From NCBI GenBank assembly GCA_030278955.1, contig JAOANR010000003.1, positions 48,199,175 to 48,263,174 of the forward strand: a stretch of 64,000 nucleotides of DNA, written 5' to 3'. Below, one piece after another: positions 45,108 through 56,778 of this stretch. Each line of letters begins with the position of its first letter. Within the stretch, counting starts at the first letter, position 1. The notes beneath the pieces were generated by a model. That model was given only the letters and a program-made list of their open reading frames with translations. It made no database searches and had not been told where the DNA came from. This DNA is from Hygrophila difformis. Taxonomy: Eukaryota; Streptophyta; Magnoliopsida; Lamiales; Acanthaceae. The position numbers were made by a program, and so were the translations under genes.

Positions 45108-46654
45108 ATGACCTATGAAGAACTTCAAGCTCGAGGCATAGAATCAGACAAGAAAGAAAAATCATTTTTGAGAATGAAGAAAACAGCAAAAATTGTGAAG
45201 GATATTCAGAACGGTTGTGGATGGTTAGGAATGGAAATTTCACCTCCAGAATTTTATGTCAATCCACTGATGATTCAACATATACCTGATAAGGAAAAGG
45301 AATCATTGATGATTGATCTGGAAGAAATGGAGTCAAGAATGTTACACAATAGTCAATCCAAAGGATCAAACAGGATTGGAGTTGGACTATTTTGACCCTC
45401 AACCAATGCCCAAGTATGTGAAGCGACTCACTAAGTATAGCTGTAAACTTCAAGAAATTCGGAATGCTCGAGTTTATGATGCTCAGCAGGCACTCCCCGC
45501 ATACATGCCTCCAACATTCTTGAACAAGAAGGGGCCTATTGAACAAAATTTCTTGACAAATTTGGCTCTAGACAGGATTATTGATGTTCGGATCAATTTA
45601 AGACATGACCTCGAGCCTTATTTTAAGAAAGCTAAACAAGGCAAGATGGTATGGAAAGATGTTCTTAGAACCATTCAGGAAGCTAGGAATAGCGGGATCA
45701 GGCATATGAATGAGTGGGCTAAGGGAGAAAATCTGAGGACAAGAATTCTTAAACCAGGGTTGGAAAGAAAACCTAATGAAGAATTTCCATTAGAAAAGTT
45801 TGCTGATTTAATGCCTGAACAACAAGCATGGGTTAAAGATGCAGAAGAGAGAGAAGCTGAGAGATCAGGGAAAAACAGGAAGCAGAGATCAGATGCAAAG
45901 CAGACACCACAGAACATAGTCAGGAATATATTCAGAGAATTTGTTATTCATGAAGGACTGGAACCTATAAAGAATTTCAGGAAAGTTTCAGCCCCAACAA
46001 TAACACCAGCAGATGCAGATCCTCATTACAGACAGACCTAACAACATCATGAAGAGATTACCCCCAACTCTCCAGCAAGAAGTTCATGGATATGTTCAGG
46101 AGAGAAGGAAAGAATTCATTGAGAAATATATCAGATATGATAGTATATGCAGAGAAAACGCATACAAGGAGCATAGAGCTTATACTGATCAAACACAAGG
46201 AATGATTCAGCAGGTAATCATTGATGATTGGGATGCATGGAATGAGAAGTATCTGAACAGAAAGGGAATGAATGTGATGCTAAAAGGTATGGGTAAGAAT
46301 TTTTATGTCAAGAAAAATGATTCAGATGAAGATAGTACAGATGAGGAACAAAGATTTGAGAAAATGCGAGTAGTGGATGAAGTTACAACTATTGTAGGAG
46401 AGGGGAATGAAGAAAATGATGAACCCCATCCGATCTTGCAAGAGAGTATTAAACACTATTATGCAAGCAGGCAAAAGGAAAAGCATGAATTCGAAGAATT
46501 TATGAAAACCCAAGATAAGAAAGGTAAAAAGAAAATATCCACCAGGAAGAGAAAGTCACATAATCTTAGTTCAAGCCCTTCAGAAGAAGCACCTTCAGCT
46601 AAGAAAAGGACTGGGAGCAAGGTGGAGAAATTCAAAGAAGAAGAGGAAGAATGA
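45108..46654 (+). pseudogene. Unrecognised charged ORF region of G, part 1 (two frameshifts)
   Basis: Three consecutive open frames that read as one broken protein: 45108-45395 (MTYEELQARGIESDKKEK), 45313-46041 (ELDYFDPQPMPKYVKRL, then KKAKQGKMVWKDVLR) and 46013-46654 (RPNNIMKRLPPTLQQEVHG, ending in a K/E/S-rich stretch). Frame changes fall near 45350 and 46030. It is mostly helical and highly charged, with a basic nuclear-signal-like stretch (KKGKKKISTRKRK). There is no signal peptide or membrane span, so no envelope-like feature is visible. Athila elements often carry an extra ORF here. I do not recognise the domain. Confidence 0.55.
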
Positions 46655-48306
46655 AGATGAGCTAGCAATCAAAGAGGTTTTGGACTTGAAAGCAGGAATT
46701 CCAGAAACAAGGAATTTGATGGATGAGGATAAAGAGACACTACAACCATCTCAAGGAAAGAAGGAAGTTGTTACTTACAGAAGGAGAGGAAAGTTACTTT
46801 CTGAGCAGAAGGAGACTAATCCTGGGAAATCTAAGCAGCAAGAATCCTCTTTTGAGAATGTAGAACAATCATAAACCGTTCCTGAGAAAGAAAAGCAACA
46901 AGAAAAAGAACCTGAGAAACCTGTTAAGAAGTTCAGAATAAAGATGAAGGCTAGGAAGCCAAAGTATGTGGTGCAAGATACCAGCTCTGATGAAGAGAAA
47001 GTTGAACCAACTTTAGGAGTAATACCTTATACAGAAGGGTTAGAACTCACTCCTTATGGTAATTTGGAAGTGGGAGATATAGATCTAGAAGGCTGGAGAG
47101 CATGTAGTGACGAACATCAACCAGATGTACAAGGATCAACTCAACCAACCACTGAACTTCAACAGACTCAGATTATTGCAAGAAATGATTTGGAAAGACA
47201 GGATGAAGATCAACAAGCTCAGGTCAACAAGGTTCTTATCCAAAGTCAGATCGATTTACAAGGATCTTCAGAAAAAGAAGTTGAACAAGAAATCTTCAAA
47301 GATCCAGCCACAGAAGTTGATAATTCTTTTAAAGTGGCAGATCAGTAGGAACAAGATTCACCACCAAAACAAGCTTCAGATGAGCAAGAATTTTTGGATC
47401 AAGTGGAAAAATTAGTGGTGAACACATTGCAAGATCAATCAATTGAAGATTTGCAAGATTTTGAAGATCTGAACTTGCATGGAACTACTGTGGGAAACAT
47501 GACCTTATCTTTGGAAGGTTTGATCAAAAAGTTCAGAAAACTGGCCAGGGAAGGAGGGAATGCACGTACTTCAGTAGAACAAGCAAATGAATATGCAGCT
47601 AAGCTTGAGTTAGAATTGGAGAAAGTTAAACAGCAAATGAATTCTGAGCAAACACTGGAGCCATCTCCATTAGCACTCCAAGCTTATAGAGAAGAAGTGC
47701 AGAGGATGTGCAAATGAAATTCAAGAGAATCAACAGAGAGAGTGTTTGGTGGAAGACACTGTTAATCAACATCTCGGAGCACAGACAAATTCTGAGGATC
47801 AAATGAATCAATGGGTTCTTCCATCTCAAATTAGGGATGAGGTAACTCATAGAGCGGTTGCAAGGATGAATGATCCTGAGTGGGTTGCAGAACAGAAGAA
47901 GAAAGCAGAAGAACATTTTGGAATCCAAGGATTTGATGATTCAGAACCTCCTGCTGTCATTCTTTTGTTAAAGGAACCGGTACAGGAAGATCCCACAGAG
48001 ATCCTGAACCAGCATAGTTTGGAGATCACTGAAAAGATAGACACCAGCACATCATTGATGCATGAGTCAGACATAGGTAATCTACAACATAATGATGCTG
48101 AGGAAGTTCAAGAAGAGAATCCAGAACCTGTCCATGAAGAAAACTCAGAAAAAGTTCAGGAAGAAAATACAGAACCTGCTCAAGAAGGAGGTCAATTAGA
48201 AGAAGAAGGAAATGAGAATGTTGGGAATGAGCAGGAAGAAGCACAAGAGTCTGAGAGGAGTGAATCAGATACTTCTGAAGGATCTTCACCGGAAAAGAAA
48301 TTCTAG
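46655..48306 (+). pseudogene. Unrecognised acidic coiled-coil ORF region of G, part 2
   Basis: Continuation in two frames: 46655-47717, with TAG stops at 46872-46874 and 47346-47348, then 47746-48306. It is rich in Q, E, K and S with long helical stretches, for example a coiled coil at 47520-47640 (AKLELELEKVKQQM). An imperfect repeat EVQEENPEPVHEENSEKV lies at 48100-48180. The end is very acidic (SESDTSEGSSPEKK). The composition is that of a flexible linker between part 1 and the domain in part 3. No function can be assigned. Confidence 0.5.
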
Positions 48307-49835
48307 AGCTGTTGCCTTTGAGTTATTGGGGAAAGAATAGTCCAAAGGTGAGGTTATCAATCCCTGATAGCATTGAAAAGAAGACTGAATTCACAAAAGA
48401 AGAAATCAAGATTAAGTTTAATGGAAGAAAAGAAGCATTAGAGAATTACCTGGGAATGTCCAAGATCATTGTCCCAGACAAGGGATTTCATCCCAAGTGG
48501 TTGGATCATAAGTGTATCAATTATTGGAGAAGAATCAATGAATGGGACATTTTCATGAGACATAACAACAAATGTGGTTATGTGGAATTGACCAGGGAGT
48601 TCTATGCTAATTTTGATGTGGAGGCTGAAACAACATGGATTAGAGGAAAAACAGTGCAAGTCACTGTGGAGACTCTAAATGATTTGATACAGGCACCTCT
48701 GTTAGAACAGCCGGAAGTCAAGTCTGAAGTTCTTTTGAGAAAGAAAACTCAAGGAAATAAGCTTACTAATGCTAGAAAAATGGCATTAGGATTCTGTTCA
48801 ACACACAGAGGAACTGAGCAGAATAAGATTCAATTGAAGAATTTGAAGCCTGAGTATCTGCCAACTCTTGATTTCTACTACTCAAAGCTCAGACCCACTA
48901 CTAATTTTCAAGGACCTTCTGCTGGAACTTTTGAGGGATTTGCTTTATTATGGTCAGGGAGAAAGTGTAGTGTTGCACACCATGTTCTCAATGTCATTAA
49001 ATCAAGAGTTGGAGAAGATGCAGCACTAGCCTATCCAAATCTTATCAGAAGGCTTTCTGAAAAACAAGGAGTGTCAATCACACCATTCTTAGCAGAGATC
49101 ATAAAGATAGACCCTCCCATTCCATTACCAGTAGATACCTTGAGGGGAGAATTGGTTTACCAAATGCCGGATCTGGAGGAACAAACTTCTGAAGGATCAG
49201 GATCAAAAGTACCATCTCCTAAGACAAAATGGGTAAAGCTTCCTTTAAAATCAAAATCATCTCAATCAAGAGCTGCAGTGAAAAGGACAAAGATTTCAGC
49301 AGCATCTCCTGCATTGAATCCTATTCCAGAAGATAAGGAATTTGAGAATACTTCTGTACCATCTCAACCTTTGAGACAACCAATGAGGAACACAGTGTCT
49401 GTGGATGAATCTCAGAATATGAGTACTTCAATTCAAAGTTTTGCATAGTCCATGGAGATGTTAGTGAAAACTACGTCAGAAGACAAGCACATTCAAAGAG
49501 AGATAGAGCAGAAGAGGATTGAACTTCAGCATACCAGGATTCAAACTGAAGAGAAACTCAGGAAAGAGGAGATGGACAGACAAGAGAAGATAAGGAAGGA
49601 AGAGTGGGATAGGCAAGAAAGAATGAGAAGAGAAGAGATGGAAAGATTTGAAAGATTGAGGAAAGAAGAGCTTGAGGAGAGAAGACAGGGACGAGAAAGG
49701 GATATGGAGCTGAGGAGACAGGAGCAGCAAAATAGTACAAGGTTGGTAGACATTCTTGCCAACCTAGTTTCAGACCTGAAGAAGTCTCCATCAATACCAC
49801 CAAAAGACCCAGGCAGTGATGCAGGCCCATCCTGA
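48307..49835 (+). pseudogene. Plant-transposon-type domain protein plus coiled-coil tail, part 3
   Basis: Frame 48312-49448 has WGKNSPKVRLSIPDS, INEWDIFMRHNN, VELTREFYANFDVEAET and WIRGKTVQVTVETLNDLI. This spacing of a REFYAN block and an RGKxV block is what I know from the plant domain PF20167 (putative plant transposon protein), common in ORFs of Athila/Tat relatives. TAG at 49446-49448 separates a 128-codon tail (49452-49835) that is one long E/R/K coiled coil (KLRKEEMDRQEKIRKEEWD). It may be the C-terminus of a large protein spanning 45108-49835 or a separate ORF. The function of the domain family is unknown. Confidence 0.6.
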
Positions 49836-50887
49836 GATCACAGGGGAGTTTTCTCTAACCTTCTCTTTCCTTTGTTATTGCTTTCTTTCTTTCATTGTTT
49901 CTTTTCTGTTTCCATTTATTTCCCAAATCATGATTGTGATCTAGAGTATATTTAATGTGAAGTTATATTGTGAGATTGAATTTCAAGTTAAGATTAATCT
50001 AATCAGAAACTCAAGTGGGGCAAAAAACTGATGAAGGAATAGAAGACTAGTCTAAAGTGGCTGACCACATAAACATTCACTTTATAGATTTTGACTGCAT
50101 GCATGAGCCGCTCTTGAAAACTATTTTAAGCTGTGAACTTTGAGACTGATTGATGTCATTACTAGATAAACAGTTTGAAGATTTTATGATTGTATTAACT
50201 TTAGTGATTTGTATACCATAAACAACAACTGCACTAAGTTAGAAGGATTGATCTAATCTAGTCTCTCTTAGAAGATGAGTGTGCATATTGAGTGAAGTAT
50301 GAGTCCAAAGCTAAAGAGCAAGGGACATTTCAGAAACAAACGTGGTAAAATAATGTGGATATAAGTAGCTGGCACAGCTGCCCCTCTGACTTATGAGTTG
50401 AAGAACTCTAAAAGAGCAAAGTTAAGGGCAGGGGAGTTGAAGTTTCATCTGCAATGTCAGGTCATGCGAATCCTCCTAATAATGTGAAACCGAGCTATTG
50501 AAACCCACGGAAAGCCACCCCTTGATAAAAAAAAATTAAAAAAAAGAGTGTGTATTAGCTTATTCTTTTTAGCTAAGGATTCAGAAGCGCGAGATATGCA
50601 CATAAGTTGGATAGGATTGAGCGTGAGAAGAGAAATTTGACTAACTAAAGGGCAGAACAATAGTTCACATAAATGCAAATCACTTTTGTTAATGCTTTCA
50701 TGAAGTCTGGTAAACTCAAAGTCAGGTATGAAGCATCAATCAGTTGAAAGAGTTGAGCTTGAGATAGTTGGAAAAGGGAAGGTATTGATCCAGGAAAGTC
50801 TTACATGAACATCTAAATCTTGGAAGCCACAAATTGGACTTGTTCTTTGAAACTTTATAAGTTTCCTACCACTTGAGGACAATGGTT
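49836..50887 (+). other. Noncoding 3' region of element G
   Basis: About 1 kb without a coding gene, following a TGA at 49833. It is T-rich at first, then of mixed composition. A stretch cgaaacccacggaaagccacc with an A-rich run lies near 50490-50550. A long 3' untranslated region before the LTR is usual for Athila. Confidence 0.6.
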
Positions 50888-50903
50888 CTAAATGTGAGGA
50901 TGG
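50888..50903 (+). other. Polypurine-tract region of G
   Basis: ctaaatgtgaggatgg directly precedes the 3' LTR start TGATGAC. The purine run tgaggatgg is short and imperfect. The internal hairpins at 44923-45062 carry close copies (tgagtatgg). Confidence 0.6.
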
Positions 50904-53900
50904 TGATGACAGTCATTTATAACTGTCATTTGCGTCCAATTTAGTGTCATAATAATGATCTTTTGTTCTTAATTTCATAAGTTTTCAATGAATAATCATG
51001 GAAGATATGAAAAGATGGAAGAAGAACCAAGATTGTGAAGAAATTGGAAATTACATAAAATGGCTTGAAATTCTAAGTTTTTATTATAAGTCTCGCACGC
51101 TATGTTTTTATTTGATCTGACTCACGCTTTGTCATTCAGCATGAAGTTAAGTTGAAAGGCTGCGGGAGATGGAAATGAACGTAGCGAGGAAAGAAAATGA
51201 ATGATGCAAGGACTTAAATACGAAATCAGAAAAAGATCTAAGGAAAAATGTTCAGAAGCTGAAGTCTACGTGATGATCATTTGACATCGCGTGGGAAGAA
51301 AGTTTGTGCAAGACAAGAAGTCTTCAGTGTTATGGCGAGAAGAAAATTGTTTGAAGAAGATCTTAGAATCTCGCCTTGATAAGAAAGATAATTCCATTTC
51401 AACTCTCGCTTTGAAGGAACTGGGACAAAGCGAGAGGAGAGTTATTCTGATGTAAGCGGTTATTATCCAAGGCGGAAAGCAGTTACAACGCCCATCTATA
51501 AATAAGACCCTTGGGAGATCAGCTCAAACAGCCGGAGATTGAAGAGAATAGCTCGTTTTACTCTCCAGTTCACTTTTAGAATTCAGTAGGTAGGTTAGCT
51601 AGGGTTTATTTTCTCTGCAATTTAATTCATGTTCTTCAGATTTGTAATTCGATTTCGCAGTAGATTTTTCTTCGGATTATTTTAGTAGATTAGTTTGAGA
51701 GTACTCTGGAAGAAGGATTGCTATCGGAATGCTTTTGTTCATCCATTATGACGATCGCCATCTTGTTTCCGACTTCTTCGTTCGAATTCGCATTATTCTG
51801 ATTGCAATCAGATTTCCAGGTGTATTCGTTTTTAATTTCTTTGTTATTCATGATATATGAAGGAAGATCAATTGTCAAATCTTGTATTCTTATCTTTCTG
51901 GTTACAATTTCGAAAGGCTTTATCAGAATTCAATGTTCTTCAATTCTGTTTTAGAGAAGTATAAACCTCGAACACAATATTCGCTTTTTGAAATCTGCAT
52001 AACATCGATAATTTGATTTTCGAGATCATGCTAGTATCATATTTTCAATTCGTAATTTGTCTGGCATAACTACTCAAGAAGTTTGGATATTGTAACCGAG
52101 TTAGGTATGAAACTGATAGAACCATTAATTCCTTTGATTTTCTGTTAATAGTATACTTTGATTACAATTTTTGAAGCAATCTGCAGAAATTAATGTTCAG
52201 AACTAAAAGAAGTTCCTAAAGACCCATGCTGTGTTAACCATCGCGTGATAATCTTTAAGAACTAAACAACTCTAAATTCTCAAATCTGGAGGTAAAAGGT
52301 TCTGTTTTCATTGTTTACTCAATAAATGTTCCAGAAAGTAGTTATGGTTGATCTCAGGATTTGATCATTTACTTCATATAAGGATTAAACCTCGCTTAGT
52401 CTTAAAAGATGATGCGGGGAAATATCCAAACAACTTTGTTCCAAAACAAGTTATTCCAATGCTCTCGCGATGTCATTTTGACAGCGCGAGAGAGTCAACT
52501 TGAAATAGCGACAGAATTGGTTCCCATTCTCTGGGATATCAACTACTCAATTCTTATATATATATAACCTCTATTCTATAAGTAGGAGTTGAATAATCTC
52601 GCCGCATTCTTTCAGACTATACTGCGAGGGATTCAGTTCTTTGTATAAACTAAATCTGAGGAACATTCTTTGAACAATAGCTCCCTCCACGCTGTACAGA
52701 TATAGCGCACGGAAAATTAGAATGTTCATAGTTTGAAACCCAAGATAGTTACTGCGAGCTATTTTGGACACTTATTTTGCAGGATTATTCCTTAAATATG
52801 TTTCATAGGAAAGTACTTTCCTAATTCTGTCTAGTTTCCAATTTATATTTTGGAAACACTCTAGCATTTTACTTAAGAGGATTCAGAACCCTCATCGTTT
52901 CTTTATACATATATTACTACTTATATCTAGAATATTTTGGGATATTACTCGGACTATGTGAAGTACTCTTACTTCTTAATACAAATTTACATTTCATATA
53001 AGAAATTCATAGGATTACCATCACTGATGCATTGAGGAAGAGGATGATATAAGTTTTCTCAGAACATTTTCCACTCAGGATGATTGAGAACAAACCTGTT
53101 CTTAAGTTAGGCACCTAGTACCTGTCGTTTAAAAGGGAAAGATGTTTCAAAAGCCATCTTTTGTCTTATAAATTAATGAGAATTAGGAAGAGTTAGCTTC
53201 AAGGGTTCATAGCTTTATGATGATCTAATCATATGCTATGAGTAGGAGGCTAAGCAACTTACTAAATTTCATTAATCCTGAGTTAAGTCGTGGGTATTCA
53301 AAATTGTTTACAGAGAATGCCCACGCTAATACATCAATATGAATCTGAATAGTTCAGATAAGTCAAGGATTTTGATTAGCAATTTTATCTTGATATACTT
53401 ACAGAACTATTATTTCTTATAAATACTTGAAGGAATTACTCTAAGAAGTTAAGGCTTGTGTAACAAATGGATGATAGATTTAAATATTTGCTTTCTTATT
53501 TCTTGTAGAGGACATCCATTATAGGGACATGAGGCTCTTATCTCATCTCAGAGTAATAAAGAGAATAACTTCAAGTTCAGATGAATGTATGATGATTTAG
53601 ATGTGACCATGGGTTGCCAATGGCTTAATCTGAATCTGAAAGAAATAGATTAAGTGATAATTCTGAAAGGTTTTACCAAGAAATGAGTCTAACCGATCAT
53701 TTCTTAGTAATTGTATCTCAAGATTTCAGTGCTTAATAATGTCATGACACTAGATCATTAGTGCTTGTCTTGGGAAAATGATCAAAGACATGAAGATCTT
53801 ATTAACTTGCATAAAGGATTTTTCTATCCTCAATGAGTCTCCACATTATTATTGATAATGAAAGTATGACTACTTAATCATAGTCTTATTTCGTTTAATT

Positions 53901-54276
53901 GTCGTTAGGTCCAATTTATCTTTTAACCCATGAATTCATAAACATATTCATATCATTTAACATTATTTTAATTGCTTTCTTTATTTTCTTTACAGTTTTA
54001 TGCATTTACTATTCAGCATTTATTTCTTAGATATCATCATTACACCATCCATAAACCAAGAGTAGAAACAATTTCTAGAACCAATAATTCTATTAGAACA
54101 CTTCTATTGTGTAACTCTCCAGAGAACGATCCCGACAATTATAAATAAATACTGCAAGCTTGATACCGTGCGCTTTCGGTAGGCAGACCAGGCATTACTC
54201 TTGAACAGTCCTATGAGATTTGTAGTGTAAAGATAGTCGAGAGATATGTAGCAGGTAGGTCACACACAAAGCTTCA
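50904..54276 (+). repeat. 3' LTR of Athila element G (3,373 bp)
   Basis: Collinear with 28299-31600. It carries about 70 bp absent from the 5' copy (53844-53913), flanked by TCCA on each side. The end, AAGCTTCA, is followed by TTAAC, the target duplication. It has the same U3 motif cluster and a TATA box at 51495-51504. Confidence 0.95.
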
Positions 54277-55219
54277 TTAACCCAAAGGATAACACTGTGA
54301 ACTCGTAGTGGCCATATCAAGTTCGAAACGCCGTCTTCGGACTGTCTTTCTCGGCGATTCTCAACTGGTGATACCCAGATCATAAGTCGATCTTCGAGAA
54401 TACTGAAGCTCCCTTCAGTTGATCAAATAGATCCTCAATTCTCGGCAGTGGGTATTTATTCTTGATAGTCACTTGGTTCAATCCTCGGTAATCTATGCAA
54501 AGACGCAATCCTCCGTCTTTCTTCTTAACAAATAAAACCGGTGCTCCCCATGGGGAAGTACTCGGTCTTATGTATCCTTTCTGCAGTAGCTCCTCGAGTT
54601 GTTCCTTTAACTCCTTCATTTCCAGTGGTGCCATCCGGTACGGAGCTTTTGAGACAGGCTCGGTTACCGAAATGAGATCTATCGTGAATTCAAGATCTCG
54701 CTCAGGCGGCATGCCCGGGATGTCTTCAGGAAACACATCCGGGTATTCTCTTACCACTGGTATGCTGTCAACCTTGTTCTCTTCCGCCTCAAGGTTGTGC
54801 ACGTAGCACGCATATAGCTCATACCCCTTACGCATCAAGTTACTTAGTTTGAGGTCACTAACGATTTTGTTGCTCCTCTTAGGGGGCTGAGAATAAAAGA
54901 TAACTCTCTTTCCCTTACTTTTCGATAGGGTGATCTTTTGTTTCTGGTATTCAATCACCGCTTTATACTGGGACAACCAGTCCATCCCCAGTATAATGTC
55001 AAAGTCCCTTAAGTTAAACTCTACTAAGTTTGCGAAGAATTCTATGTTCTTGATCACTATAGGAATTCCATTGTATCGTTTAGAGCAAGCTACTACTTCT
55101 CCTTAAGGCAGTTGAATTCCTAAGCTAATTATCTCGTACTTAGGTAGACCTAACTCAGGCACTATTCTTGATGCTATGATTGAGCAACTAGCTCCAAAAT
55201 CAAATAAGACTCTAAGGGG
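54277..55219 (-). pseudogene. pol of element E, 5' portion: protease and RT N-terminal half (broken)
   Basis: The minus strand carries the protease starting near 55219 with LFDFGASC, where the conserved catalytic D-S-G reads D-F-G. It continues with the [15 protein letters not shown] block, then RT from [13 protein letters not shown] through [36 protein letters not shown] and VFSKIDL. Breaks: TAA 55103-55105 (LP*GEV) and TGA 54380-54382 (IDL*SGYHQ; D has CGA here). G is inserted at 54276/28299 in the codons of FGLTNAPA, the RT template-contact motif. With G and one TTAAC removed the frame is unchanged (25,983 bp is divisible by 3). Confidence 0.9.
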
Positions 55220-56533
55220 TGTATTCAAGACATGAAATGTACATGCCATCACTTCTCCTTGTGCAGGCATGTCCACTTGGTTAACCACGTTAAGTCTTCC
55301 CATCGGGCATCCTTGATTGCCTTGCTGATTTGGATTCGGCTGCTGATCCTGCTGTTGATTTTGATTCTGAGGTGGTTGAGGACGTTGGTTCTGATCCTGG
55401 TTCGGCTTCCTAAATTGATTTTGAGGGGGTCTATACCCCTGATTGTCGTCGTTCCGTCCATTTTGATTTTGAGGCTGTCCCTGCCCCGTGACCAAGTCTT
55501 CCCTTTTCGTTATGTTTTCAAGCCTTGTTCGGCACTCCCGACGTATGTGGCCCATGCGTCCACACCGAAAGCATGCCCCTTGTTGAGGACATCCCCTCGC
55601 CAGATGGGGTCGTCCACATCTCGGGCAAGGTGGTACCGGTTCTTCTTGGTTAAACCTCCTTCCATTATTGGTTTGTTGTGGCCTATTCGACCCTCTCCGC
55701 TGTTCGTTCCTTCCCGTGTTGTTCTCGCTTCTTGCGACCCGGTTCCTCTTGTCTTGGGGACCCCGGCTGGACTCCCCACTCACTCTCCTTTTCAGTTGCT
55801 GTACTCGCGCCACTGCCACAGCGCGACCGTACACGGCTTGCAGATCAAGGTAGTGCACCCCTGCGATCACCTCGCGTACTGCCAGGTTCAGTCCCATCTC
55901 GAACCGTGGGTACTAATCTTGGTGCGAACCTCACCAGTTCCTTGAATCGAGCGTAGTATTCTTGCACGGTCTGGCTTCCTTGTCTCAGTGACAGAAACTC
56001 TTCGTACATCGCTGCTTTAGTACTCAAGGGATAAAATCTATCCCTGAGTAGCTCCATCATTTCCGCCCAAGAGTAGGGCTCGTCATCTTCAGTCAGTTTT
56101 GCTTGAGTCGCCTGCCACCAGTCGTCCGCTTCGCCTCCCAAGTAGTACGAAGCGACGTGCACCCTCTCTCCTTCCGGACACTTGACCGCGCCCAGCAGCT
56201 TGTCAAAGGTTCGGATCCATTCTTCAAGTTTGGCTGGATCCTCCTCACGAGCATAGTGGGGTGGCTGGTAGGGATTCACCATTGCCAGGTAGTTGAGGCG
56301 AGCTTGGGGCGGAGGTACCGCCGCAGCTTGGCCAGATTGACTTGCGCGTTCCCTAGCGCAATCCAGACCTCCTCTATCGTCCGAAGACGATCGCCCACAT
56401 TGCTCGGTGCGAGGGCGTCCTGCGCACCTTGGGGTTGCTCTCCTACAAGTTGAGCGGGTTCGGTGTCATTTGGTGGCACTTCAGTAGTAGTTTGGGGAGC
56501 AGGTTGGTTCCTTGATCTACTTCGTGGTGCCAT
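55220..56533 (-). pseudogene. gag of element E, two frameshifts
   Basis: Starts MAPRSRSRNQPAPQTTTEVP at 56533. Frame is lost near 56336 (ggccagattgac, one base fewer than ggccatggttgac in D). The gag domain (YLGGEADDWWQATQAKL, LRDRFYPLSTKAAM) then reads in a second frame. A 20-base deletion near 55905, in the segment matching EKAQK, returns it to the first frame. The C-terminal part has two zinc knuckles (CPRCGRPHLARGC and CFRCGRMGHIRREC) and a long Q/N/P-rich linker into the protease. The changes of -1 and -20 sum to a multiple of three, but the middle third is unreadable to a ribosome starting at 56533. Confidence 0.88.
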
Positions 56534-56778
56534 TCTGTTACAAACGGTGTGAATTAGAACGTAATATATTGTCTCGGCAGGTTACTATGCTTGTACGTGT
56601 ATTTTCACAATCAATGCCTGATTGGACTTTAACGTAACGCAAGGTTTTGTTTTATTTTGTTTAAATGAATAGCTCTTGTATTTTATTCCCTTAAAAGAAG
56701 CTTTTAATACAAGTGAGGAGATGTACAAAAATAGCAACGTTTTCTTAGCAAAAATAGTATCTACTATAAATAGAATCC

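Larger units (their letters stand above)
28299..54276 (+). mobile_element. Element G: giant Athila-type Ty3/gypsy retrotransposon carrying F-box genes (25,978 bp)
   Basis: LTRs 28299-31600 and 50904-54276 both run TGATGACAG...AAGCTTCA. The 5-bp duplication TTAAC (28294-28298 and 54277-54281) lies in the RT codons of element E; the empty site is seen in D near 16280. A tRNA-Asp primer-binding site abuts the 5' LTR. The interior holds gag-protease, RT-RNase H-integrase (split by solo LTR H), a four-copy F-box cluster, paired hairpins, a decayed multi-kb ORF region and a noncoding 3' stretch. Without H it is about 23.5 kb, far above the 10-13 kb usual for the Athila clade. Confidence 0.95.

Noticed and set aside
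45675..45917. Minus-strand S/L/F-rich ORFs in the G 3' region (also 46322-46668, 49476-49830)
   Set aside because: Reverse complements of K/E/R-rich coiled-coil coding sequence; no independent support.
49452..49835. Envelope-like protein expected for Athila
   Set aside because: No signal peptide, membrane span or glycoprotein-like feature is visible in 45108-49835, so I did not call env.
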